From contig JALONN010000008.1 of NCBI GenBank assembly GCA_025454915.1, positions 186,001-250,000 of the forward strand: a stretch of DNA of 64,000 nt. Direction: 5' to 3'. Positions 42,477 through 51,759 of this stretch are shown here, piece after piece. The notes below the pieces were generated by a model. The model saw only the letters and a program-made list of their open reading frames with translations. It did no database searches and had not been told where the DNA came from. This DNA comes from Raineya sp. (GTDB lineage: Bacteria > Bacteroidota > Bacteroidia > Cytophagales > Thermonemataceae). How positions within the stretch are numbered: position 1 is the stretch's first letter; every line of letters begins with the position of its first letter. The translations under genes and the position numbers were made by a program.

Positions 42477-45400
42477 ATGAGAAAATTTTTTTACACTGCA
42501 TTTTTTTGGTTGATTTTCTTAAACCTAAATGCTCAGGTATATCCTTATACCGAAGACTTTCAGTCTGTTAATGGCGTTGGAACAAGTTGTTTTGGAGATT
42601 GTTCTAACTCATTTACTTATCTTTCAGGGCAAGGTTGGACAGGTGCTGATTTAACTGTAACAAGTAACAAATGGAAAGTTAATGATGCTTATGGCAACCT
42701 AACTGCTACACCAGCCAAAGGACTTGGTACAAATCGTTTTGGTGTAGGGACAGGAATAACCACACTCGAAATCATAACACCTTCTATCGGGGATATTACT
42801 TCAGCTTCTGTTTTAAAATTTGATTACAAAATAGTTACAGGAGCTTCTTTCAACCAAGCATATACATTGGCTGCTGGTGAAGAAGTAAAAATCCAAATAT
42901 CTGTCAATGGTGGTGCATTTACTGATATTCATACATTTACCAATGCCAATCACACAGCTACAGCTTCTATAACACCTTTTCTAACAGGAGTAAGTTCTTT
43001 TGATAATCCCGACCCTGCTGCTGAAAATGTGAAGTTTAAGTTTATTTATAAAAGAAATGATACAGGAAATAATCCTGTATGGATTTTTACAATGGATAAT
43101 ATTAAAGTAGAGGATGCAGGAGCTGATGCAGGTGCCATCGCATTGAGTATACCTACTACAGGTTGTGGCTTTACAGCAACAACTCCTGTGACATTTAAAG
43201 TGAAAAATTATGGTGGAACAAGCATCAGCAATGTACCTGTACAAGTCTCAGTAACCAATGGAACAACAACAAACTATAACACAGTAGTAGCTGGTCCGAT
43301 TGCTTCTGGTGCAGAAAGCAGTGTACAAACTGTAAATGTAGATATGTCGGCTATTGGAACATATACTATATCTGCACAAACACAATTGGTTGGAGACGGA
43401 GATGCTTCTAACAATGCCACAGCTTCACAGAATACTACAAATATAGCACCCAAAGTTATTAATTCAACTACCTCATACTCAACAAGTTTTGAAACAGGAG
43501 ATGCTTCAGTAGCCCAATGGACAATTATTGATGGAAATGAAGTGTTTGATTCAGGGAATAAGAGCAGAAAATGGACTCTTAATAATAATTTGGCTACTAA
43601 TGGAACAGAATCTATGTATTATAGCTCGTTTAATCAAATACAGCCAGCAGACGATTGGCTGATAAGCCCTTGTTTACAACTACAAACTGGAAAAACTTAT
43701 GAGGTAAATTATAAAGTAGCAGTTAAATCTGCTGGGGCTGCTGCCTATGGTGTAAAAATAGGAAATAGCACTTCTACAAGTAGCTTCACAACTACTTTAT
43801 ATACTACACCTGCAAGTTATTCAACTCCTTTGGATTTAAACAGCAATGCTACCTTTGTTACACAAAGACATACATTTACAGTAAGTTCAAATGGTATTTA
43901 TTATTTAGCTTGGCATGCAACTAGCGGAGTGCCTATCAATAGCGATCAAATTAATATAGACCAAGTATTGGTAAAAGAGGTAAAAAATACAGATGCAGAA
44001 TTAATGTCTTTTGATACTCCTTTACAAAATGTTACAAACTGCTATTCAGCTACTGAAGATGTAAAAGTAACCATCAGAAACTCAGGAAGTGGAGCCCTTT
44101 CTAACATTCAAGTTACAGTAAACGTAACGGGTCCTGTAACACAAACATTATCACAGACAGTAACTTCTTTAGCAGCAGGGCAAAGTCAGCAAGTGACACT
44201 GGGACAAGTAAATATGACAACACAAGGCACATATCAGTTTGCTCCTAGTATTACAGTTACAGGAGATGAAGATACTTCTAATAATACTCTGGCAAATGTT
44301 TTGGTTAATGGAGGTGCTTCCTCAACACCTGTTACAAGCGTAAACTTTACAGGCTACACAGGTACAACAGCAAATTTGAATACTACATTTACAGGTTGGT
44401 ATGAGAAAAGAAACGACAGTAATTATCCTACTTTTGGTGATGGTGCTGGTTCTTATTGGAGAAGTACAAATGTATTTAGTGCAACCAATGGAGTGAATGC
44501 TGCCATCAATATGTTTACAGGTAGTGGAGTACCTGCATTTCATAAAAATGATATGATAGCCAGCCCTTTAATTCTGATGGGTTCAGGAGGCACCCTTACT
44601 TTTAAGGTGGCTGTAACTACAGATTTTGGTACAGGTGTTGATAATATGGGATCTGATGATACATTTAAAGTAGTTGTACTAACGAATTGTGGAACAACAC
44701 AAACAACATTACTGACTATTAATACTGCAAATGCTCCAGACAATACCATAAATGATAATACTAAAACAGTAGATTTATCAGCTTATAATGGACAAATTAT
44801 TCAAATTGCTTTTGTAGCAAGTACAGGAACAGTCTCTGATACTCAAGATTATGATTTCCATTTAGATGATATTAATATTACAGGTGCTGTTGTAGGGGCT
44901 TTTACTGTAAACTTAGGAGCAGACCAAAGTGTATGTGGTACAGGTTTCCCAATAATATTAAATGCAAATGTTGCAGGAGCAACTACATATGCTTGGACAC
45001 GTAATGGTTCACCTATTGGAGGTAATACCCAAACACTTTCAGTAACACAAGCAGGTACTTATGCTGTTTCAGTAACTAAGAACAGTGTAACTAAAACAGA
45101 TGATATTGTAATTACACAAAAACCTGATGCAGTTGCATCATTTACAAGTGCTATCAATAATCTGCAAGTTACATTTACCAATACTTCTACCAATGCAAGT
45201 GCTTATACTTGGAGTTTTGGTGATGGTGGAACATCCACAGATACAAATCCTACTTATACGTATGCGAATGCTGGAACTTATACAGTTACACTTACAGCAA
45301 CTTCTTCGCAAGGCTGTGCAAATGGTACAACTACTGCAAGTGTTACAGTAGCTCCATTAGCCATCGAAGATGAAGCTAATCGCTATGCAGAAGTTTATCC

Positions 45401-45617
45401 AAATCCAAATACGGGTTCTTTTACAGTACGCATGAAAGAACAGACTATTGGAAATACTCATATTGAGGTTCGTGATTTGCTGGGTAAAGTAATATGGACG
45501 AAAAATAACGTGAATCAAGAAGAATATTTATCTGTTAAAATGCCTCAGGGTATATATATTCTGGCAATTAAAACAGACAATAAAATTATAACCAAACGTA
45601 TTCAAATTATAAAATAA
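42477..45617 (+). CDS. Large T9SS-secreted protein with adhesion-type and PKD domains
   Basis: The 1046-residue protein has a signal peptide (MRKFFYTAFFWLIFLNLNAQ), two MAM/jelly-roll-like 'choice-of-anchor' regions (about 20-210 and 340-520), CARDB/Ig-like repeats (about 220-320 and 530-620, with TGPVTQTLSQ), and a PKD domain near 900-960 (YTWSFGDGGTST). The end is a T9SS type A sorting domain (VYPNPNTGSFTV.. KRIQIIK). Exported and surface-bound, likely for adhesion or binding carbohydrate, though no catalytic domain is seen. Single gene with a good terminator. Confidence 0.88.
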   Translation: MRKFFYTAFFWLIFLNLNAQVYPYTEDFQSVNGVGTSCFGDCSNSFTYLSGQGWTGADLTVTSNKWKVNDAYGNLTATPAKGLGTNRFGVGTGITTLEIITPSIGDITSASVLKFDYKIVTGASFNQAYTLAAGEEVKIQISVNGGAFTDIHTFTNANHTATASITPFLTGVSSFDNPDPAAENVKFKFIYKRNDTGNNPVWIFTMDNIKVEDAGADAGAIALSIPTTGCGFTATTPVTFKVKNYGGTSISNVPVQVSVTNGTTTNYNTVVAGPIASGAESSVQTVNVDMSAIGTYTISAQTQLVGDGDASNNATASQNTTNIAPKVINSTTSYSTSFETGDASVAQWTIIDGNEVFDSGNKSRKWTLNNNLATNGTESMYYSSFNQIQPADDWLISPCLQLQTGKTYEVNYKVAVKSAGAAAYGVKIGNSTSTSSFTTTLYTTPASYSTPLDLNSNATFVTQRHTFTVSSNGIYYLAWHATSGVPINSDQINIDQVLVKEVKNTDAELMSFDTPLQNVTNCYSATEDVKVTIRNSGSGALSNIQVTVNVTGPVTQTLSQTVTSLAAGQSQQVTLGQVNMTTQGTYQFAPSITVTGDEDTSNNTLANVLVNGGASSTPVTSVNFTGYTGTTANLNTTFTGWYEKRNDSNYPTFGDGAGSYWRSTNVFSATNGVNAAINMFTGSGVPAFHKNDMIASPLILMGSGGTLTFKVAVTTDFGTGVDNMGSDDTFKVVVLTNCGTTQTTLLTINTANAPDNTINDNTKTVDLSAYNGQIIQIAFVASTGTVSDTQDYDFHLDDINITGAVVGAFTVNLGADQSVCGTGFPIILNANVAGATTYAWTRNGSPIGGNTQTLSVTQAGTYAVSVTKNSVTKTDDIVITQKPDAVASFTSAINNLQVTFTNTSTNASAYTWSFGDGGTSTDTNPTYTYANAGTYTVTLTATSSQGCANGTTTASVTVAPLAIEDEANRYAEVYPNPNTGSFTVRMKEQTIGNTHIEVRDLLGKVIWTKNNVNQEEYLSVKMPQGIYILAIKTDNKIITKRIQIIK

Positions 45618-45631
45618 AAAGTTCACAACAT

Positions 45632-45668
45632 AAAAAGCCCTAATATAAAAAATATTAGGGCTTTTTTG
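45632..45668 (+). terminator. Rho-independent terminator of the large T9SS cargo gene
   Basis: A 15-bp stem (45632-45646 with 45652-45666) and T-run follow the stop by 14 bp. Confidence 0.88.
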
Positions 45669-45720
45669 TTTTTTAGAAAACATAGGAGTATATTGAACCA
45701 TATTCTACATTTAGAAAATT

Positions 45721-46377
45721 ATGAAGCTCTTTTTTTTAATTCTTTTCAGTTTCATTTTTATTCATACACAAGCACAAGATACAGAGGCACGCTCACGTAC
45801 AGGAGATGTAAACACTAATTCTTTCATAAATATAGATAATCAGGCTCTGGAGCAATCATTTGAACAAACCAAGATGACAAAACCTGTCATTTTGAAAAAG
45901 ACTACTTATGAGACCAACATAATACAATATGAGGAGCTTAGTGTTGTTAAAAAAGAAAAAAGCCATTCAAGAATCTTTAAACATCTCAAAAAAAAGCCAT
46001 CTGTTATAACTGATAGCATACAGCCTAAAAAGAGATTTTTTCAAAGATTAGGATGTTTTCTAAGAGAGCCTTTAGAGTTTATTGATTTGGGTGTAGAAAT
46101 GTTTGAGCTTACCAAACCACCTAAAAATGCCTTCCTCATTATTTTATATGTAATCTATATTGTTCCTCTCTTTGCAATTATTACGGTGTTTATTTCTTTG
46201 GGAGTGTCGGGTTTGGTTACATTTATTCTGTTGTGTGGATTATTTAGTTTTCTCATTTATTGGGGAGTTTTAGCTCTCATAGGAATATCATTAGGAGGAT
46301 TATTCTTACTTTGGGGTGTTATAGGAGCATTTGTAATAGGGCTGATATTATATTTGTTGTTGATTCGTTTGTGCTAA
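45721..46377 (+). CDS. Hypothetical protein with signal and membrane tail
   Basis: The 218-residue protein has a signal peptide (MKLFFLILFSFIFIHTQAQ), a basic soluble middle (about 20-125), then four strongly hydrophobic segments (about 137-218) ending at the C-terminus. A soluble domain ahead of several helices is uncommon. No motif is recognised; the protein may be an envelope regulator. Followed by a bidirectional terminator. Confidence 0.65.
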   Translation: MKLFFLILFSFIFIHTQAQDTEARSRTGDVNTNSFINIDNQALEQSFEQTKMTKPVILKKTTYETNIIQYEELSVVKKEKSHSRIFKHLKKKPSVITDSIQPKKRFFQRLGCFLREPLEFIDLGVEMFELTKPPKNAFLIILYVIYIVPLFAIITVFISLGVSGLVTFILLCGLFSFLIYWGVLALIGISLGGLFLLWGVIGAFVIGLILYLLLIRLC

Positions 46378-46410
46378 AAAACAATTTAAAATATTTATTT
46401 ATTTATAAAA

Positions 46411-46440
46411 GAAGGGGATTTTCATCCCCTTCTTCTTTTT
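46411..46440. terminator. Bidirectional terminator, converging genes
   Basis: An 8-bp GC-rich stem (46411-46418 with 46425-46432) has a 6-nt loop. T-rich flanks exist on both strands (after it rightward, before it leftward). Confidence 0.8.
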
Positions 46441-47143
46441 ATATTCCATATTCTGTTCCCAGAGATAAATACTTTAAGAACTCGTTTTTAGTAGCTTCTT
46501 CTTTAAATTTTCCTTCATAAAATGCTGTAATAGTGGCACTGTTTACATCTTGTATGCCTCTTGAAGACACACACAAATGTTTGGCATCTACAACGACAGC
46601 CACATTGTCAGTTTGCAAAATATCTTGTAATTCTTTGCCTATTTGCATGGTGAGGCGTTCTTGTACTTGTGGACGTTTGGCGTAATATTGTACAATTCTG
46701 TTAAGTTTGGATAAACCTATGACTTGTCCACTTGAAATATAAGCCACATGAGCTTTTCCCACAATGGGTACAAAATGATGCTCACAATTTGAATAAAAAG
46801 TAATATCTTTTTCCACAAGCATCTGATTATACTGATACTTGTTCTCAAAAAGAGAAACTTTAGGTTTGTTGGCTGGATTTAAACCACTAAAAATTTCTTT
46901 GATATACATCTTGGCTACTCGGTGTGGAGTGCCACTTAGGCTGTCATCAGTAAGGTCTAAACCCAAAATATGCATAATTTCTTTAAAGTGTTTTTCTATC
47001 AGCTCTATTTTGAGATCATCATCAAGTTCGAAGGCATCTTCTCTGAGAGGGGTTTCTAAAGAGGTAGCCATGTGGTTGTCGCCTAAATCTTCGACAGTCC
47101 AGTTTTTAGGCAGGGTATTCAACGAAGTTTCGTTCTGTTTCAT
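46439..47143 (-). CDS. folE: GTP cyclohydrolase I
   Basis: The 234-residue enzyme converts GTP to 7,8-dihydroneopterin triphosphate, the first step to folate and to the queuosine precursor. Motifs: zinc-binding segment FYSNCEHHFVPIVGKAHVAY, LSKLNRIVQYYAKRPQVQERLT, and VVDAKHLCVSSRGI (catalytic His-Cys). About 40 extra residues sit at the N-terminus relative to E. coli FolE. It overlaps the upstream queD by 38 bp, so translation is coupled. Confidence 0.95.
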   Translation of the reverse strand: MKQNETSLNTLPKNWTVEDLGDNHMATSLETPLREDAFELDDDLKIELIEKHFKEIMHILGLDLTDDSLSGTPHRVAKMYIKEIFSGLNPANKPKVSLFENKYQYNQMLVEKDITFYSNCEHHFVPIVGKAHVAYISSGQVIGLSKLNRIVQYYAKRPQVQERLTMQIGKELQDILQTDNVAVVVDAKHLCVSSRGIQDVNSATITAFYEGKFKEEATKNEFLKYLSLGTEYGI

Positions 47144-47513
47144 AAAGTTTTACCTTGAGTTCGTAAGATGGTTGAATGTGTTGTCTTAAAATATTCCAAA
47201 TAACCACTGCAATATTTTCGGCTGTGGGGTTAAGATTCTTGAATTCATTTAATTCTAAGTTTAGATTTTTATGATCAAATTTATCAGTTACATGTTCCTT
47301 TATAATATCGGATAGGACTTTCATGTCTATTACATAACCTGTTTCTTGGTCAATTTCTCCAATCACTTCTACAATAAGCTCATAATTATGACCATGATAG
47401 TACTGATTGTTACATTTTCCGAAGACTTCCATATTTTTCTGCTCATCCCAAGCAGGATTATGGAGACGGTGAGCAGCATTGAAATGTTCTTTTCGGGATA
47501 CTTTTATTTTCAT
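47106..47513 (-). CDS. queD: 6-carboxytetrahydropterin synthase (QueD/PTPS family)
   Basis: The 135-residue enzyme uses dihydroneopterin triphosphate, the FolE product. Zinc ligands are H15 (NAAHRLH), H40 and H42 (YYHGHNY), the catalytic Cys is C34 (GKCNN), and DHKNLN supplies the acid/base residues. Length and motifs fit QueD, second step of queuosine synthesis; a tetrahydrobiopterin synthase role is a less likely reading. It is the first gene of a two-gene operon with folE. No preQ1 riboswitch was recognised upstream. Confidence 0.92.
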   Translation of the reverse strand: MKIKVSRKEHFNAAHRLHNPAWDEQKNMEVFGKCNNQYYHGHNYELIVEVIGEIDQETGYVIDMKVLSDIIKEHVTDKFDHKNLNLELNEFKNLNPTAENIAVVIWNILRQHIQPSYELKVKLYETERNFVEYPA

Positions 47514-47657
47514 TTAGGTGTTTAATTTCTACAACAAAGATTTTACAAAAAACGTGCAATTTTAAATTTGCCTGTCATATTTTCTAAACTTTATTAAAGA
47601 ACATGACATGCAATTATTTTGTTTAATGTTTTTGATAAAAAATTAAACAGAAAAACA

Positions 47658-47691
47658 AAAACACTTCCCTAAATAGATAGAAAAGTGTTTT
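47658..47691 (-). terminator. Weak terminator of the YbjN-like gene
   Basis: A 9-bp stem (47658-47666 with 47683-47691) with a large 16-nt loop lies about 25 bp after the stop of the leftward gene. The minus-strand T-run supports it. Confidence 0.5.
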
Positions 47692-47714
47692 TATATGAGA
47701 AAAATATTTTAAGA

Positions 47715-48110
47715 TTAATGAACGTCTTTTCCTGTAAGTTTGAACTCAATTGTATCGGCTGTATGTCCAATTTCTTCAACAATATCTTTTAATATTACAT
47801 CATTAATATGATCTACAATTACTTCAGAAGCAAGTTGAATATACCCATCAAAAATTACAATTTTTGAGTAAGTTAAATCCTGATTCATTTCTAATAAACT
47901 TCTGAAATTAACACCTGGTAAATCTGCATCACATACACGAGAAGCTATTTCTAAAACTTTTTTCCCTTCATGCTCCAAAATATAAGTAGTGATGCCCTGA
48001 AATCGTCCATCACTTGTAGGCACAGTTACAATTAGATTGTTGTTAGAGTACTCGGTGAAACTGCCACCCAACTCGTCTGCTATTTTTTGTAAGGATTTGA
48101 TGATGTCCAT
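47715..48110 (-). CDS. YbjN-like hypothetical protein
   Basis: I start at the ATG complement of 48108-48110 (MDIIKSLQKIADELGG); the longer frame starts with a TTG. The 131-residue protein has the alternating helix-strand pattern of YbjN/CesT-type chaperone-like folds: DADLPGVNFRSLLEMNQDLTYSKIVIFDGYIQLA and VEEIGHTADTIEFKLTG, given in parts. Members of this fold act as chaperones or regulators; the role here is unknown. Divergent from the T9SS cargo gene to its right. Confidence 0.7.
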   Translation of the reverse strand: MDIIKSLQKIADELGGSFTEYSNNNLIVTVPTSDGRFQGITTYILEHEGKKVLEIASRVCDADLPGVNFRSLLEMNQDLTYSKIVIFDGYIQLASEVIVDHINDVILKDIVEEIGHTADTIEFKLTGKDVH

Positions 48111-48248
48111 AAAGCGGTTACGTTTTTTTCGTAATGTAATTTTTTTTTCGAAAAAACACAATTTTTTTAGTTTTTTTATTTGGCGTAAAAATTGCTTGAA
48201 AACCGTAAAAATCCTTAATTTTACGTCTATATTTATTTATAAAACTCC

Positions 48249-50069
48249 ATGAGAATTATATATATTGTTGTACTGCTCATTTTAAAAGGTATTATGGCAC
48301 CATGCCAAATCCAGATACATTCAATTTTTCAAAATGCTCAAAATGTAAATCAGCATATTTCTGAAAGAGCAACACTAGTGTTGCCTTTTTTTGATGATTT
48401 TCTAGGAAATAGTATAGATGGAAATTTATGGATAAACAAAGGAACCACCATTACCAATGGTGTAGCCCTTAACCCTGTTAGTAGGGGAGTTGCGACCTTA
48501 GATAGTTACAATCAATTTGGAAAGGTATATAATTTTTCTTCACCACAAGCAATAGGCTTCTCCGATACCCTTGCAACCCAAGAAATAGATTTAAGCACCT
48601 TAACAGCTAGCGACAATATCTATCTGAGCTTTTTTTGGCAAGCTCAAGGACTTGGTGAGCAGCCAGACCCAGAGGACTTCTTACGTTTAGAAGCTAAGAA
48701 AGCAGATAATACATGGCAAACTATTTGGCAGAAAGATGGAAGTAATCCCCCTGTGCCAAATTTTGAGCAGGTGATTTTACCAATCAACCAAACGGAATAT
48801 TTACATGATAAATTTCAATTTCGCTTTGTACGTTATGGTAAACTTTCGGGAAATTTTGATGTGTGGCATATCGACTATGTTTATCTAAACAAAAACAGGA
48901 GTCTTTCAAACATAACATATCCTGATATTGCTACAACACAAAGTAGAGGTTCTTATTTTAAAGGCTATACAGCCATGCCTGCCAAACACTTTTTTGAAAA
49001 TAGTAATCCAAATCAGTTTTTAAATAATAAAATTACATTCAACCTTAAAAATTTAGATGCGACTTTTAGGGTATTGTCGTATCAGTGTAGAGTAGTAGAT
49101 GCTATAACCAGTACAACAGTAGCTACATTACCACTAACAGCTCTTTCAACAAATGCTCCTCTTATTTTTCCAAATGAAGATTTTAAATTAGAGGCTACTC
49201 CTCAAATGCCTACCTTACCCAATACCACTACAAAAGCAATTTTAAAAACACGTTTGGAGGTAAATACCAGTGATAATAATGCATTTATTCCTCCTATTGA
49301 TTTTAGAAATAATGATACAATTGTACACACTACTATTTTAGATGATTATTATGCTTATGATGATGGTGAAGCGGAATATGTAGCAGGTGTTAATCAGCGT
49401 TTGGGTAGAATAGCTGTAAAATTCCCGATAGCCCAAGAAGCTCAGCTTACAGATGTGGACATTAATATTGTTCCTTTTATAAAAGATTTAAGTAGTCAGA
49501 CATTTGTACTTTCTGTTTGGAAAACTGTAGGAGGTAGAAATCAGGAGGTTTTATTTCAGCGTTCTGTGCCAGTTCGTTACTCAAATGTACCCAACGGGTT
49601 TATTCGTATATCAGTTGATAGTTTTCAAGTTGTAAAGGCTAAAGATACTATTTTTGTAGGTATACAACAGACTACAGAAGATTTGATAGCCATAGGCTTT
49701 GATGTCAATAATGATAATGGCTCACAGATTTATTTCAATACAAGTGGTATTTGGGAGCAGGACTCAAACATTAAGGGCAGTCTGATGATTCGTCCTGTAT
49801 TTAAAAATAGTGTAATAACAGCCTTGGAAAATCAAGATTTAGAGAAGAAATTTAGAATGTATCCCAATCCAGCTCAAAATTTTGTAAAAATAGAAGGGGA
49901 GCAAATTCAAAATGTGTGGATAATGGATACACAAGGTAAAATACAAGTAAGTTCTTGGCAACAAGACAATCAAAAACTACATTTTAACCTTTCTAAAGGC
50001 TTGTATATTGTAAATATTGAAACAAAACAAGGGAAAGTAGTAAGAAAGAAATTGATTGTAAATGAATAG
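48249..50069 (+). CDS. T9SS-secreted protein with sorting domain
   Basis: The 606-residue protein has a short signal peptide (MRIIYIVVLLILKGIMAPCQ) and a beta-rich body containing a galactose-binding-like N-terminal part (about 45-210) and later Ig-like repeats (about 345-510). The last 80 residues are a T9SS sorting domain (MYPNPAQNFVKIEGEQ .. VRKKLIVNE). No catalytic motif. A small frame begins 8 bp before its stop and is translated together with it. Confidence 0.85.
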   Translation: MRIIYIVVLLILKGIMAPCQIQIHSIFQNAQNVNQHISERATLVLPFFDDFLGNSIDGNLWINKGTTITNGVALNPVSRGVATLDSYNQFGKVYNFSSPQAIGFSDTLATQEIDLSTLTASDNIYLSFFWQAQGLGEQPDPEDFLRLEAKKADNTWQTIWQKDGSNPPVPNFEQVILPINQTEYLHDKFQFRFVRYGKLSGNFDVWHIDYVYLNKNRSLSNITYPDIATTQSRGSYFKGYTAMPAKHFFENSNPNQFLNNKITFNLKNLDATFRVLSYQCRVVDAITSTTVATLPLTALSTNAPLIFPNEDFKLEATPQMPTLPNTTTKAILKTRLEVNTSDNNAFIPPIDFRNNDTIVHTTILDDYYAYDDGEAEYVAGVNQRLGRIAVKFPIAQEAQLTDVDINIVPFIKDLSSQTFVLSVWKTVGGRNQEVLFQRSVPVRYSNVPNGFIRISVDSFQVVKAKDTIFVGIQQTTEDLIAIGFDVNNDNGSQIYFNTSGIWEQDSNIKGSLMIRPVFKNSVITALENQDLEKKFRMYPNPAQNFVKIEGEQIQNVWIMDTQGKIQVSSWQQDNQKLHFNLSKGLYIVNIETKQGKVVRKKLIVNE

Positions 50070-50346
50070 AAAATCTATTATTTTAATATCATTAATGTTA
50101 TTTCTTATATTTTTTTTTGAATGTAATTCTCAAAGAAATTATCCTATTCAAGATGAATTTTGGAAATACAGTAACGGATATTATATTGGAGATGTTATTG
50201 ATTATAGAAATAACACCTTTAAAGTGGATAGAAATAGTAAAATTTATAAAAAGGGAAATTGGATAGCAACAATTAAGTCCATTAATAATAAAAAAATGGA
50301 AATAATTTCACAAAGTGGTGAAAAAGGGTACTATGTCCTTAAATAA
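50062..50346 (+). CDS. Small probable lipoprotein
   Basis: The 94-residue protein overlaps the previous gene by 8 bp. It starts with a hydrophobic signal ending FFFECNSQRN, so Cys-22 could be lipidated. The mature part is a small beta-type domain (YYIGDVIDYRNNTFKVDR). No known domain; it may be a partner of the T9SS protein encoded ahead of it. Confidence 0.6.
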   Translation: MNRKSIILISLMLFLIFFFECNSQRNYPIQDEFWKYSNGYYIGDVIDYRNNTFKVDRNSKIYKKGNWIATIKSINNKKMEIISQSGEKGYYVLK

Positions 50347-50373
50347 TCATAAGTATTTGAATATAAGTATATA

Positions 50374-51186
50374 TTAAAACCTTTTCAACGAATTTGCAGG
50401 GAAATCCCATTCAGGTGTGTGAAGGGTTTCTTCAATGGCTTGGAGGCTATACCAATAAGAGTTTTTGGTATCATTGGCATTCTTAAGAATATGAATATCC
50501 TGAGCGGGCATATAGCTTTGTGCTAACAGAAATACTTTCTCTTTAGTTTTCGGGTTTTCTGCCATATCCATGACTATTACAGCGTGTCCAAATTTATTGG
50601 GATAACCCACAATAAAAACATCACCAATTTGCATCTGAGAAAGACTAATAGATTGCATTTCATTGGAAAGGGTATAAGTATTGGCATAGCTAAAAACCAT
50701 ATCCAGATACTTTCTGAAAGCTGTTCTAGAACTATCAGGTTTGTTGGCAGTTTTCTGATAATCTCTTTTGATAATACGATAGCCTTTGGTATATCTGAGC
50801 CAGTCCATATTTGTACCAGCAAAGTTTTTGAAGCCAATTTTGTCAGTTTTTTTAGAGTTATATAGATATTCAGCTCTTAAACGCATCACGGCATCGGCAC
50901 ACTGTTGTAAATCCTTATCACCTCTATCAATATCGAGAACAGCTACATGTACATCTTGGTTGGGTTTGAGTGTATTATTGAATAAATACACTTCAGAACC
51001 ATCAGGTTTGAGGGTGAAATTTTGGAGATAAGCCCCAAAAGTACCTGCTGTGGCTTCCATTCGTATAAATCCAGCAGGTACTTCAAAGCGTTCTTTGATG
51101 GTTTTTCCTGTTTTTTTGACATTCTGACATGAGACACCTAAAACAGAAAAACAAAAGAATAGTAAAATAGAAATTCGAATCAACAT
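50374..51186 (-). CDS. DUF4846 secreted protein
   Basis: The 270-residue protein has a lipoprotein-like signal (FFCFSVLGVSC). It matches the DUF4846 family: GFIRMEATAGTFGAYLQNF at the start, PDGSEVYLFNNTLK, the QCADAVMRLRAEYLY segment and SLSQMQIGDVFIVG with the end PAQDIHILKN. The family is found in Bacteroidota with no defined function. It begins directly at the stop of the SPOR gene downstream on the same strand, so it is co-expressed with two SPOR proteins. Confidence 0.85.
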   Translation of the reverse strand: MLIRISILLFFCFSVLGVSCQNVKKTGKTIKERFEVPAGFIRMEATAGTFGAYLQNFTLKPDGSEVYLFNNTLKPNQDVHVAVLDIDRGDKDLQQCADAVMRLRAEYLYNSKKTDKIGFKNFAGTNMDWLRYTKGYRIIKRDYQKTANKPDSSRTAFRKYLDMVFSYANTYTLSNEMQSISLSQMQIGDVFIVGYPNKFGHAVIVMDMAENPKTKEKVFLLAQSYMPAQDIHILKNANDTKNSYWYSLQAIEETLHTPEWDFPANSLKRF

Positions 51187-51713
51187 TATGGATTAATCGT
51201 TGCTTTTCCGTTTTTATAGGTAACAATCTTTGCGTTATTGATTTGCATTTTTTGTAAAGATTTTAGAAATCTTTGTGCTTCACCTAAGGTATTGAAACGT
51301 CCTAAAGTATATTTACGGGCTGTTTCTTCATCAGGATTGCCATCACAAGAAAATATCTGAACTTTATAAAATGTTCCTTTGGCATCTTCTGGTGAAACCT
51401 GAGCAATACTTTGTTGTTCTTTAGCTGTTTCTTTGGCTTTTTCTAACTCTATAACTTTGTTACGAAGTGCTACCAATTCGGCTGTTTTTTGAGCTAATGC
51501 TTGTTCACTTTCTAAAGACGCCGATTCTGCCTGCTTAAGACTTTCGTCCAATGTAGTTCTTTTCTCTGTAAGAGCTTTAAACTCTTCAGGAGTCATAGAT
51601 TTTTTACGCTTTTCCCATTCCTTCTGAACAGCCTTTTCCTCTTTTGTAAGTTTCTGAGCAAATGTAATATGACTAATGAACAATAATAATGAAAGAGAGA
51701 ATATAAATTTCAT
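51186..51713 (-). CDS. SPOR-type coiled-coil protein (copy 1)
   Basis: The 175-residue protein has a signal peptide (MKFIFSLSLLLFISHITFAQ), a long helix (LTKEEKAVQKEWEKRKKSMTPEEF, coiled coil 50-100) and a C-terminal SPOR-like domain (about 110-175; GTFYKVQIFSCDGNPDEET, YTLGRFNTLGEAQRFLKSLQ). SPOR domains bind denuded peptidoglycan. It is a paralogue of the next gene upstream on the strand. The last base of the DUF4846 gene's ATG coincides with the end of this gene. Confidence 0.8.
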   Translation of the reverse strand: MKFIFSLSLLLFISHITFAQKLTKEEKAVQKEWEKRKKSMTPEEFKALTEKRTTLDESLKQAESASLESEQALAQKTAELVALRNKVIELEKAKETAKEQQSIAQVSPEDAKGTFYKVQIFSCDGNPDEETARKYTLGRFNTLGEAQRFLKSLQKMQINNAKIVTYKNGKATINP

Positions 51714-51759
51714 AATGGTAGATAAATCAGAATTTGATAAATAAATGAGTAGTAAAGAT

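Noticed and set aside
47514..47714. preQ1 or other riboswitch ahead of queD
   Set aside because: No aptamer pattern recognised; the only hairpin (47658-47691) fits the terminator of the neighbouring gene.
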